From: G963662675 sp963676845
GTDB lineage: Bacteria > Bacteroidota > Bacteroidia > Bacteroidales > Prolixibacteraceae
Direction of reading: 5' to 3'
Length of the DNA stretch: 64,000 nt
Assembly (NCBI GenBank): GCA_963676845.2
Contig: CAXXKK010000028.1
Coordinates: 10,793 to 74,792, forward strand
The notes under the pieces were generated by a model that did not search any database, had not been told where the DNA came from, and was given only the letters and a program-made list of their open reading frames with translations. The translations under genes were made by a program, and so were the position numbers. Shown here one piece after another: positions 17,361 to 25,785 of the stretch. The number at the start of each line of letters is the position of its first letter. The first letter of the stretch is position 1.

Positions 17361-18065
17361 TTAGTGGGAATGCAAACCGCATTCTTTCTTAGAGTTATTC
17401 TCCCACCACCATCTTCCAGCGCGAAAATCTTCTCCCGGTTGAATTGCTCGGGTACAAGGCGAACAACCAATACTAACATAACCTTTATCATGCAAAACAT
17501 TATATGGAACATGGTTTTCTTTTACGTAGTTGCGGCAATCATCCAGACTCCAATGTAAAAGCGGATTATACTTAACTAATGAAAAGCCTGCATCCCAGTT
17601 GAAAAATTCCAGTCCTTCCCTGTTTTGTGATTGCGAAGCCCGAAGTCCGGTAATCCAGCATTCCATACCTTCTAAAGATCTTCCCAAGGGTTCAACCTTA
17701 CGAATGTGACAGCACATTTTACGGTTTTCCACAGACGAATAAAAACTGTTTGGTCCGTTTTCAGCAATAAATGCCTCTAACTTTTCATTATTTGGATAAT
17801 AAGGCTGTATCGGTTTATTGTATTTCTCTAGTGTGCGTGCATAAACTTTATAAGTTTCCTCAAATAATCTTCCTGTATCCAGTGTTATTACTTTAACCGG
17901 AATATCATTTTTAAAGATTATATCTGTTATCACTTGATCTTCAATTCCAAAACTTGTTGAAAAAACAAGCTTTCCCGGATATTTTTCAGCCAAAGCCTTT
18001 AGGGATTCTACTGTATCCTTTTCTTTAAATTCAATATTTAACTTTTCAGCCAATTGCTCACTCAT
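17361..18065 (-). CDS. cysH: Phosphoadenylyl/adenylyl-sulfate reductase (probably APS type)
   Basis: The 234-residue enzyme reduces activated sulfate to sulfite. The PP-loop region has FSTSFGIEDQVI near residue 35 and LDTGRLFEETY near 62. The Cys pairs Cys118-Cys119 and Cys201/Cys204 (GCSPC) would bind the [4Fe-4S] cluster that marks the APS-reductase branch rather than the PAPS enzyme of E. coli. The catalytic Cys229 is in the C-terminal KECGLHSH. No other sulfate assimilation genes are adjacent. Confidence 0.92.
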   Translation of the reverse strand: MSEQLAEKLNIEFKEKDTVESLKALAEKYPGKLVFSTSFGIEDQVITDIIFKNDIPVKVITLDTGRLFEETYKVYARTLEKYNKPIQPYYPNNEKLEAFIAENGPNSFYSSVENRKMCCHIRKVEPLGRSLEGMECWITGLRASQSQNREGLEFFNWDAGFSLVKYNPLLHWSLDDCRNYVKENHVPYNVLHDKGYVSIGCSPCTRAIQPGEDFRAGRWWWENNSKKECGLHSH

Positions 18066-18198
18066 AGTACAAAATTTAAGTCATGAAGCCCCAAAAATAG
18101 TCATTTTCGTGATTATTTTAATCCACTGGATAAAACCACATAACAATGTCTGATCAAACGTCAATAAAATATTTTCTAAATTTGGCGACCTGAAGATT

Positions 18199-19473
18199 AT
18201 GATACTATATTCAATTTTACTTTTGCTTTTCTACATGGGAGTTCCCATGTTTATAATTTATCTGACATCAAAGTCTGCAAGGGCAAAAAAAGTTGGAGCA
18301 GTCGTTATTACTTACATTGTTGGGCTGATATTCGGGAACATTGGAATTCTTCCTCGATCATCAACGGAGCTCACTCAGATTCTTGCAGGTCAAAATGGTG
18401 TTTCTGAAGATATTTTGTTTCCCTTTCTTGAAAAAGGAATTATTAATACCTCTGATTTGCTAACGAACCAAATACTAATTCTGCAAGATACATTGATGAG
18501 TATCTCAATAATGCTGGCAATACCAATGATCTTATTTTCACTGGATATAAAACGCTGGTTGAAACAAGCCAGAAAAGCATTGTTCTCCTTATTCTTAGGC
18601 ATAATATCTTTGCTTATAGTCATTTTTATAGGTTATCAGATTTTCAATAATGATATTAGTGAATCCTGGAAAATAACAGGAATGCTGGCGGGAATTTATA
18701 CAGGTGGAACTCCTAACCTTTCTGCTATTAGTACAGCCTTAGATGTCGAGCCCAATATTTTCATTTTAGTAAATACTTACGACATTATTATTGGAGCAGT
18801 AATACTCTTATTTATATTAACATACGCTCAAAAAATATTCAAACTCTTTCTTCCTAAGTTCAAATATTCAAACCATAAATCTGATTTAGTAAAAAGAGAA
18901 ACTGATCCTGACTATGAGGATTTTAATGGGATGTTAACTAAAGAAGGGATTATTCACTCTGTAAAAACATTAATGTTATCAATTTTGATATTGGGAATTG
19001 CATTTGGACTTAGTTTCCTGACAGACAGAGAAACTACTCAAATGGTCATTATCGTATTAACCGTTACTACACTGGGGATTATTGCCAGTTTATTTAAATC
19101 CGTCAATAAAATTGAAAAAAGTTTTCAGCTGGGAATGTACTTTATAACCGTATTTTCACTTGTAATTGCCAGTATGAGTGATTTAAATCAAATCATCAAC
19201 ATCGAATATTTATTCCTCTTTTTATTTGTATTAGTCGCTGTAGTTGGATCAATGCTGGTACATGTCTTTCTTTCGTGGGTTTTTAAAGTTGATACAGACA
19301 CCACTATAATAACCATAACTGCACTTACTTACTCAACACCTTTTGTTCCGGTTGTAGCAGGCACTTTAAAGAATAAAGAAGTAATTGTTTCCGGATTGAC
19401 AATTGGAATTCTCGGATACGCTTTCGGTAATTACCTGGGAATTGGAATAGCATATTTTATCCAGGGATTATAA
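18199..19473 (+). CDS. DUF819-family membrane protein
   Basis: The 424-residue protein has about eleven predicted membrane segments spread along its whole length. It carries the recognisable DUF819 block GMLAGIYTGGTPNLSAISTA near residue 160, and a second half with TYSTPFVPVVAGTL near residue 380. The family resembles transporters, but its substrate is unknown. The gene is alone on its strand, divergent from cysH across 133 bases. Confidence 0.85.
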   Translation: MILYSILLLLFYMGVPMFIIYLTSKSARAKKVGAVVITYIVGLIFGNIGILPRSSTELTQILAGQNGVSEDILFPFLEKGIINTSDLLTNQILILQDTLMSISIMLAIPMILFSLDIKRWLKQARKALFSLFLGIISLLIVIFIGYQIFNNDISESWKITGMLAGIYTGGTPNLSAISTALDVEPNIFILVNTYDIIIGAVILLFILTYAQKIFKLFLPKFKYSNHKSDLVKRETDPDYEDFNGMLTKEGIIHSVKTLMLSILILGIAFGLSFLTDRETTQMVIIVLTVTTLGIIASLFKSVNKIEKSFQLGMYFITVFSLVIASMSDLNQIINIEYLFLFLFVLVAVVGSMLVHVFLSWVFKVDTDTTIITITALTYSTPFVPVVAGTLKNKEVIVSGLTIGILGYAFGNYLGIGIAYFIQGL

Positions 19474-19783
19474 GTTTAAAGGAGGGTATTCAAGAAACGA
19501 TGTATTGGTCAAAGAAATAACGAAGAAATTCAAATCCTTTGATTTTATTAGTCCCCCAGCAAGTCTACCCCTCCCCTTGCCAACTTTTCTGCTCCAACTG
19601 GCAATAGAGAGCTGTCCATTGGTAATTTTTCGGCTTCAATCGACATAGTTGCCCCCTTCCCTCGGCAGTTTTTGGCTTTCTACACAATTTCATATCCGAT
19701 AAGCAATTGTGTTATCCCGAAGAAAAAACAATCACTATAAAACATCAATTTTTTGTTTTCATTGTTAGTTGTGTTTATTGGTT
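19474..19783. repeat. Intergenic stretch with degenerate repeats
   Basis: No gene is seen in these 310 bases. Between about 19568 and 19680 there are related sequences: CCCCTCCCCTTGCC with following AACTTTTCTGCT (19568-19592), GGTAATTTTTCGGCT (19621-19635), and CCCCCTTCCCTCGGC with following AGTTTTTGGCT (19652-19676). The spacing is about 42 bases. They look like decayed tandem units; origin unknown. Confidence 0.3.
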
Positions 19784-20821
19784 TTAATTTGTTTCACGTA
19801 TTTTTTTAGCCGACAAAACAAGTGTAGGAAAGGCATAGCTCCCATCGGGATGTTTTACCCGAAAATCACTAAAACCAGCTTCTGTCAATGCTTTTTTTAG
19901 TGTTTCTTCCGGGAGTTGGTGTGTTGGATACCCCATAATGCGGGTTTGTAGCTCTACAAGGGCAAGGGTCAATTCATTTTCTTTGTCTATTGCTTTATCA
20001 CAAATGTGGTTTGAGATGAGAATCCCACCTGGTTTCATCGAGTGGTTTACTTTTTTCAGAAATGCAACAAGAGAGTCATTATTGCTGGCTAATTCATACA
20101 AGAAATGGGAGCTAAAAAACAAGTCGTAGCCCTTACCAAACGATTCGTCTTTTTTGATGTCGAAATCGTGATAGGTTATGCGGGTAAAATCCTTTTCGTT
20201 TTGTTTAACTTCTTTGGCTATTTGACAAACTGTCGGCAAGTCATACACATGGGCTTGAAGATTTGGGTTTTCCCGCAAAAGAGCATACGAATAGTATCCA
20301 ATACTTCCTGCAAAATCACACATATTGGTACAGGAATTAAACTCAGGAATGGTTTTTATGAACGAAACTACGTTTTGTATTGAACCAGCCTTTGCTCCCT
20401 GTTCCATGTTTAATGTAGTTTCTTTCGAACTCCACATTTTCCCGTCAAAATCGGGCTTTTCTCCTTTTAATACAGTTTCTAAATAATCGAAGGGACCTGA
20501 ACTTCCTGCGAATCGTTTTACTTCATGTAGCTGATTGACTTCAGATTTCTGAATCAGATATTCTTTAGATAAGGTTGCCAAACAGTAACTGTTGTCCTTT
20601 CTTGATACTAATCCAATTGTATCCAATACTTTTAGAAGAGCTTCGGTAACGTCCTTTTGCGTCTGAAGCCTATCTGCAATTTCAGTAAGAGTAAGAGTTG
20701 TCCCGGAAAGAATCTCAAACAATTTGATGTTGATTGCTGCATTGATAACTTTGGGCAAATAGCTGATGTATAGAATATTGTTTATTTTACTATACGGTGT
20801 TTTGAGTATTGGTACATTCAT
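19784..20821 (-). CDS. SAM-dependent O-methyltransferase-like protein with winged-helix dimerisation domain
   Basis: The 345-residue protein has the layout of the hydroxyindole/caffeate O-methyltransferase family. A winged-helix dimerisation domain (about 20-95, with LTLTEIADRLQTQKDVTEAL) precedes a Rossmann methyltransferase domain (about 155-340). The SAM-binding glycine motif is unusual: CDFAGSIGYYSYAL replaces the typical DxGGGxG. Later blocks (HFLYELASNNDSLVAFLKK and MKPGGILISNHI) are typical. The substrate is unknown. It lies 189 bases downstream of feoAB on the same strand. Confidence 0.75.
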   Translation of the reverse strand: MNVPILKTPYSKINNILYISYLPKVINAAINIKLFEILSGTTLTLTEIADRLQTQKDVTEALLKVLDTIGLVSRKDNSYCLATLSKEYLIQKSEVNQLHEVKRFAGSSGPFDYLETVLKGEKPDFDGKMWSSKETTLNMEQGAKAGSIQNVVSFIKTIPEFNSCTNMCDFAGSIGYYSYALLRENPNLQAHVYDLPTVCQIAKEVKQNEKDFTRITYHDFDIKKDESFGKGYDLFFSSHFLYELASNNDSLVAFLKKVNHSMKPGGILISNHICDKAIDKENELTLALVELQTRIMGYPTHQLPEETLKKALTEAGFSDFRVKHPDGSYAFPTLVLSAKKIRETN

Positions 20822-21010
20822 GTTATATGATTTTTTATTTTTTTAATCGCCTCTTTCCAATCGAAAATTATATTCTCTTAAAAATGTGGCAGAATGTTTC
20901 GTAATATTTCTCAGGCGTTCGTCATATGAATCATTTTCCGATGTAACCTGATAATTCTGTATATTGAATATGCTACGATTAAGATAAAAGTTACATGTTA
21001 ATCTGTTAAA

Positions 21011-23524
21011 TTATAATAGAAGGTTTCCTGTCTGGTATACCACAAAAGCCACAATCCATGCCATCCCTGTGGTATAAGCCATTGTGAATATTGCCCATCC
21101 CCAGTTTGACTCCTTTTTTATGGCTGCAATTACAGCAATGCACGGGAAATAGATCAAAATAAATAGCATGAAGCTGAATGCCATCAAAGGGGTAAATACC
21201 TTTTGTCCTTTTAACTTTCCTGATTGATGGGTTTGATTTTGCAGGTTAGAGATCAGTGCTCCCGATGTTTCATCGGCCTCCATGTCTGCATTGTATAAAA
21301 CACCCATCGTGCTCACCACTATTTCTTTGGCTGCCAACCCGGTAATTATGCTTACGCCCATTTTCCAGTCGTAACCGAGTGGTGCGATTATCGGCTCAAT
21401 AGCATGTCCTAGTCTACCTATATAAGATTGATCTTGTCTTTCAGATGCCTGTAAAATTTTTAGTTGTTGAATCTGTTCTTCTTGCGTTTCTTCATCAAGC
21501 GTGGCGTTATTAATTTTAGCAATTTGTTCGTTGTAATCCTGACTGTATGAAATATTTTTCGGGAAATAACCCAAAGCCCATATTAATACAGAAGCAACCA
21601 TGATTGTTGTACCTATTTTTTTTAGATATTCCCGTCCTTTGTACCACATGTGTAAAGAGGTATTTTTAAAGGTAGGGATACGATAAGGAGGGAGCTCCAT
21701 TACAAAAGGAACTTCTTTTTTCGAAAAAGCAACTTTTTTCAATATTAAAGCAACAATAACCGCTATTACTATTCCTATTACATAAATAGAAAATAACATC
21801 AATCCCTGGTTTTTTGGGAAAAATGCAGAGATTAGCAATATATAAACGGGTAAGCGCGCACTACACGACATAAATGGGGTAATGAGCATAGTAAGAAGCC
21901 TGTCGTTTCTGTTTTCCAGGGTACGTGTTGCCATTATTGCCGGAACATTGCATCCAAATCCCATAATTAATGGTATAAACGATTTGCCATGCAGCCCTAT
22001 TTTATGCATTAATTTGTCCATAATAAAAGCAGCACGGGCCATGTAGCCGGTATCTTCCATCAAAGAAATAAAGAAAAACAATATCAATATATTGGGAAGA
22101 AAGATGATAACACTACCAACACCACCTATAATACCGGTTACCAGTAAATCTTTAAAAATACCTTCGGGCATTATATTGCTTACCCAATCACCTAAAGCGG
22201 CCACACCTGCATCTATCCAATCCATTGGATAACTGCCTATTGTAAAAGTAGCCTGAAACATCAGCCACATAAAAAATAAGAAAATAGGAAATCCTAATAT
22301 TTTATGAGTAAACAGATCATCAAGATTACGGACTTTTCCATGAAGCCGCTTCGGTTCCCTGTATGTTTCCTTTAGTGCTCCGGTAATAAACCCATATTTT
22401 GCATCGGTAATAATAGTTTCTGAGTTTTCTGCATATTCCTGTTCCAGTTCTTTTACCACATTATTTGCAGAGGAATTTATTTTTTCAAAATTTGGCAGAA
22501 TCTTAAGTTGTTCTTGAGTCGTTTGGTCTGTTTCTATAAGCTTTATAGCAATATATCTTAGTGGGTATTTATCTGCTAGCCCGACATTTTCATAAAGTTC
22601 TTCCTCTATCAGTTTAATCCCGTTTTCAATCATTTTGCCATAATTAATGTGTATGTATCTCACATCAGGATCACGATCTTCATAAACATCAATTAGTTTT
22701 TTCAATAATTCGTTAATGCCTTTTCCTTTGGATGCTACTGTTGGAATAATGGGAATTCCTAGCATTTTACCCAGCTTCTCGTAATCGAACTTAATTCCTT
22801 TTTTCTCCAGTTCGTCGTACATGTTCAGGGCTATCACCACTTTTATATCCATATCGATTAGCTGAGTGGTGAGGTATAAATTGCGTTCGAGGTTAGAAGC
22901 ATCAACTACGTTTACCACAATGTCCGGCATTTTTTCGGCAATGTGGTTACGAACATATAATTCTTCCGGAGAGTATTCAGTTATGGAATAGGTGCCCGGC
23001 AAATCGACAATGTTAAATCGATATCCGTATTTTTTCATGACAGCTTCTTTTGCATCAACTGTAACACCTCCGTAATTTCCTACCCGTTCACGCGAACCAG
23101 AAGCATAGTTAAACAATGTTGTTTTCCCGCTATTGGGGTTTCCTATCAGAGCAATATCTATAATTTCTCCTTTTTCCCGGGCAGAAATTTTTAGTTTTTC
23201 ATTTACAGTTGTGCCGTTAAATCCCGTTTCGGGAATATCCTTCACATCAGTTCCGGATACAATCTCCACCATCCTGGCTTCGCTTTTTCTTAACGAAAGG
23301 TTGTAGCCCATTACTTCGTATTCTATGGGATCTTTTAACGGTGCATTTTTAATTACAGTAACTTTTTTCCCTTTTATAAAACCCATTTCAGTAATACGTT
23401 TCCGAAAAGCACCATGCCCATGAACTTTAGTAATAATAGCTGATTCTCCGGAGAGCAGACAGGAAAGGGATTTGTTCTTTTCGTCAAAACATACTTCGTG
23501 TCTTTGTCTCATTTTATTTTTCAT
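21011..23524 (-). CDS. feoB: Ferrous iron transporter FeoB with fused N-terminal FeoA domain
   Basis: The 837-residue protein imports Fe2+ across the inner membrane. An SH3-like FeoA domain is fused at the N-terminus (about 20-92, with HGHGAFRKRITEMGFIKG). The GTPase follows: P-loop GNPNSGKTT at residues 128-136, G3 DLPGTYS, and G4 NMYDE. The C-terminal half holds the FeoB gate and membrane domains (DTGYMARAAFIMDKLMHKIG, PLIMGFGCNVPAIMATRT). FeoA-FeoB fusions are common in Bacteroidota. No separate feoA or feoC was found. Confidence 0.95.
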   Translation of the reverse strand: MKNKMRQRHEVCFDEKNKSLSCLLSGESAIITKVHGHGAFRKRITEMGFIKGKKVTVIKNAPLKDPIEYEVMGYNLSLRKSEARMVEIVSGTDVKDIPETGFNGTTVNEKLKISAREKGEIIDIALIGNPNSGKTTLFNYASGSRERVGNYGGVTVDAKEAVMKKYGYRFNIVDLPGTYSITEYSPEELYVRNHIAEKMPDIVVNVVDASNLERNLYLTTQLIDMDIKVVIALNMYDELEKKGIKFDYEKLGKMLGIPIIPTVASKGKGINELLKKLIDVYEDRDPDVRYIHINYGKMIENGIKLIEEELYENVGLADKYPLRYIAIKLIETDQTTQEQLKILPNFEKINSSANNVVKELEQEYAENSETIITDAKYGFITGALKETYREPKRLHGKVRNLDDLFTHKILGFPIFLFFMWLMFQATFTIGSYPMDWIDAGVAALGDWVSNIMPEGIFKDLLVTGIIGGVGSVIIFLPNILILFFFISLMEDTGYMARAAFIMDKLMHKIGLHGKSFIPLIMGFGCNVPAIMATRTLENRNDRLLTMLITPFMSCSARLPVYILLISAFFPKNQGLMLFSIYVIGIVIAVIVALILKKVAFSKKEVPFVMELPPYRIPTFKNTSLHMWYKGREYLKKIGTTIMVASVLIWALGYFPKNISYSQDYNEQIAKINNATLDEETQEEQIQQLKILQASERQDQSYIGRLGHAIEPIIAPLGYDWKMGVSIITGLAAKEIVVSTMGVLYNADMEADETSGALISNLQNQTHQSGKLKGQKVFTPLMAFSFMLFILIYFPCIAVIAAIKKESNWGWAIFTMAYTTGMAWIVAFVVYQTGNLLL

Positions 23525-23575
23525 GTTATTGGATGTGTGGCTTTATAATCAGGCAGATCATAGGTATAGGGTCTT

Positions 23576-23899
23576 TTATGAGTTTTTGCTTTGTTGCTTC
23601 AAATCCATTTCTCTCAACAAATTTTTTAAATGATAATACAGACCATCTTGTCCGTACTCTATCCCATAATATTCATACAATGTGAAAAAAATGACTTGTC
23701 AGTTTTCCCCATGGATAATGTGTGGTTTATCTTTCATTTTATTCATCACCCAAAATAAAACAAACAAAAAAGAAAGGACAATCCCTAATAAGAGGGGTTT
23801 TATGTAGAAGTAGCCTCCTAAAAGTAGGGTAAGATTGTTGCATTTTCCTTTGATTATAGGTGTATTAACACTAACTTTTTTATGTGCCGGGGTTTTCAA
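23576..23899 (-). pseudogene. Possible decayed small membrane-protein gene upstream of feoAB
   Basis: A 66-codon frame (23899-23699) with one membrane helix, ending KDKPHIIHGEN, is closed by TGA. The same frame continues with QVIFFTLYEYYGIEYG and further, to a stop at 23576. A neighbouring frame also reads plausibly (KKFVERNGFEATKQKLIKD) up to 23525. Together this looks like a small gene broken by a stop and a frameshift. The evidence is only the protein-like character of the reading frames, and 23835-23899 overlaps the permease remnant on the other strand. Confidence 0.2.
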
Positions 23900-24197
23900 G
23901 CTTAGGCAAAAAATGCAGGAAACATCATCTGTTTATTTTCGGAGTCCGGCCTATCCTTTCTTTCAGATATTATATATCCTTTTATCTGTATGGATTATCG
24001 TATTTGCATTTATCAGTAAACCTTCAGAAACATCATTAGGTATGCTAAACCTGGTAATTGGCACAATATCATATTATTTTGTCATGAAGCGCTTTCCTTT
24101 CCTAAAAGAGTGGAACCCGTTGGGTTTAATTCGTTCTTTACCGCAAACAAGGTCAGTACGAGCTAATAAAAAAAGGTTTGTTTCGAAAAACAGATAA
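23835..24197 (+). pseudogene. Remnant: C-terminal end of an APC-family amino acid permease
   Basis: The frame encodes the typical last two membrane segments of an APC permease: VFKLRQKMQETSSVYFRSPA, then PFFQILYILLSVWIIVFAFI, SKPSETSLGMLNLVIGTISY. The N-terminal ten helices are missing, a stop codon lies in frame just upstream, and the only starts are TTG codons at 23835 and 23838. It is therefore most likely a truncated pseudogene. A genuine small two-helix protein cannot be excluded. Confidence 0.5.
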
Positions 24198-24263
24198 CGA
24201 CAAATTTTGGGTAAACATTATTGAAAACGAATAGAGTGCTCACGAAAAATAGAAGAAATAATA

Positions 24264-24788
24264 ATGAAACATAAAACAAAAAGAAAAACATTAAATCGCG
24301 ATATGCGTTCGTTGCATCGTAATATCGGTTTCTTTGTTGTAGGACTTATAATTATTTTTAGTATAAACGGGATAGTTCTTATATATAGAAATACTGAATT
24401 TCTGAAAAAAGAAAAATTTGTAGAAAAAACCTTAGATCCGAATTTGGAAGCATCAGAACTGGGGAAAGTTTTATACTTAAGAAACTTTAAAGTTTTAAAA
24501 GAAGAAGAAGAAATGGTCTATTTTCAGGATGGAACCTATAATAAAGTGACTGGTGATATAAAATACTCGTCGAAAGAACTGCCTGCTTTTCTTAGCAAGT
24601 TTAATAAACTACATATGTCTTCCAGTATAGAATTGGTACATTGGGCTTCTTTAATTTTTGGAATATTATTGATGTTTTTGGCAATATCTTCTTTTTGGAT
24701 GTACAAACCCCAAACAAGAATGTTTCGAAGGAGAGTTTTTATAGCTTTTATTGGTGTTACTTTTGCCGTAATATTATTATTCCTGTAA
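24264..24788 (+). CDS. PepSY-associated membrane-helix protein
   Basis: The 174-residue protein has a cytoplasmic basic N-terminus and RSLHRNIGFFVVGLIIIFS as first membrane helix (about 12-38). An extracytoplasmic PepSY-like part of about 80 residues follows, with two further helices at the end (about 125-146 and 153-174, LVHWASLIFGILLMFLA). Conserved His residues in the helices (RSLHRNIG, KLHM, LVHW) are typical of PepSY_TM proteins, which often accompany TonB-dependent iron or metal uptake systems and may act as reductases. It precedes the Fur-type regulator by about 200 bases, after which a separate promoter begins. Confidence 0.78.
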   Translation: MKHKTKRKTLNRDMRSLHRNIGFFVVGLIIIFSINGIVLIYRNTEFLKKEKFVEKTLDPNLEASELGKVLYLRNFKVLKEEEEMVYFQDGTYNKVTGDIKYSSKELPAFLSKFNKLHMSSSIELVHWASLIFGILLMFLAISSFWMYKPQTRMFRRRVFIAFIGVTFAVILLFL

Positions 24789-24916
24789 TTATATAACTCA
24801 AGTTTTTTTGTATTACTTATCTTTCTTATTCAACAGAAAGATTATCGTATTAGGTATCCCTAATAAAATACATTTTATAGAGAAGCATCGTAATTTATTT
24901 TTTTGTTTTAATATTT

Positions 24917-24973
24917 AATGCAACAATGTTGCATTTTAAAAAATCTGTTTACTATATTTGCAACATTGTTGCA
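24917..24973 (+). promoter_or_regulatory. Promoter of the Fur-family operon with two palindromic operators
   Basis: AATGCAACAATGTTGCATT (24917-24935) is a perfect 9-1-9 palindrome. TGCAACATTGTTGCA (24959-24973) is a second, 7-1-7. Their centres are 40 bases apart, close to four helical turns. The -7 element TATATTTG (24953-24960) runs into the second site, and the first covers the -33 region (TTG at 24929-24931). This is the layout expected for repression by the Fur-family protein encoded next. Confidence 0.75.
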
Positions 24974-24987
24974 TCTATTTGTCATAT

Positions 24988-25395
24988 ATGGAAACACTAG
25001 ATATTTTACAAGAGCATAAATTAAAAAGAACTGCTTGTCGGGAGGGAATTTTAGAAGTAATGCTTAATTCAGGACATGCACTTTCTGAAAATGAAATAAA
25101 GGATGAATTGAACGGGAATTATGATAGAACAACATTTTACCGTTCATTTAAAACTCTTCTTGAAAAAAAGATTATCCACAAAATTGTAGTGGATAACCAG
25201 GTAGTGAAATATGCTCTTGATAATTCGGTTACACATAAAAACGAACATGCTCATTTTTATTGCAAAAGGTGTAATAGTGTGATTTGTTTGGATGATATTC
25301 CGATTGATGAACCTGAAATTCCTCAGGGCTTTGAAGCTTATGAAACAGAAGTGATTATTAAGGGTGTATGTAATATTTGCAAAAGTTCAAAGTAA
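24988..25395 (+). CDS. Fur-family metal-responsive transcriptional regulator (probably Zur)
   Basis: Starting at 24988 gives 135 residues beginning METLDILQEHKLKRTACREG. The earlier in-frame ATG at 24958 lies inside the -7 element and second operator, so it would not be transcribed. The winged helix is at about 10-75 (HALSENEIKDEL, DRTTFYRSFKTLLEKKIIHK), the dimerisation domain carries EHAHFYCKRCNSVICLDD, and a second CxxC (CNICKSSK) closes a structural zinc site. The operators around its promoter suggest autoregulation. Zinc rather than iron is inferred from the His-rich proteins downstream. Confidence 0.88.
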   Translation: METLDILQEHKLKRTACREGILEVMLNSGHALSENEIKDELNGNYDRTTFYRSFKTLLEKKIIHKIVVDNQVVKYALDNSVTHKNEHAHFYCKRCNSVICLDDIPIDEPEIPQGFEAYETEVIIKGVCNICKSSK

Positions 25396-25398
25396 AAG

Positions 25399-25737
25399 TT
25401 GTATAAAGGGAAAAAACATATAGCCTTTTCTTTATTGCTGGTATTTTTTTCACTAATCGTTTACCAGCCGATTCATATCATTGGACATCATTCGCACAAA
25501 CACAATTGTTCTTCTGGCTTTTGTAAAGTGACAGAACCAGGGCACCTTGTTTTTCAAAATGATGAACACTGTTTTATTTGCGATTACGAATTTACAATAA
25601 ATGGCCTGCCTGAAGAATTCAATACTCCTTTTATTGAAAGTTGTTTTTATGAATTAAAGCCAGACAAAATGCAGGTCATGTTTTTGGGGGAGATAATTAT
25701 TCACACTTCTCCTCGTGCACCTCCATTTCTTTCATAG
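25399..25737 (+). CDS. Small His/Cys-rich exported protein, possible metal-binding
   Basis: The frame of 112 residues begins at a TTG (25399) 3 bases after the Fur-family stop; no ATG or GTG offers a better start. A hydrophobic segment (about 8-24) is a signal anchor or signal peptide. It is followed by the metal-ligand-rich stretch HHSHKHNCSSGFC and then HCFICDY. This suggests binding of zinc or a similar metal in the periplasm. I do not recognise the family. Position between a Zur-like regulator and a TonB receptor supports a role in metal uptake. Confidence 0.6.
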   Translation: MYKGKKHIAFSLLLVFFSLIVYQPIHIIGHHSHKHNCSSGFCKVTEPGHLVFQNDEHCFICDYEFTINGLPEEFNTPFIESCFYELKPDKMQVMFLGEIIIHTSPRAPPFLS

Positions 25738-25785
25738 CCTTTTTTATTCTCCTTTTTAGTTAAGAAATATAAAATTACAGGTTTT

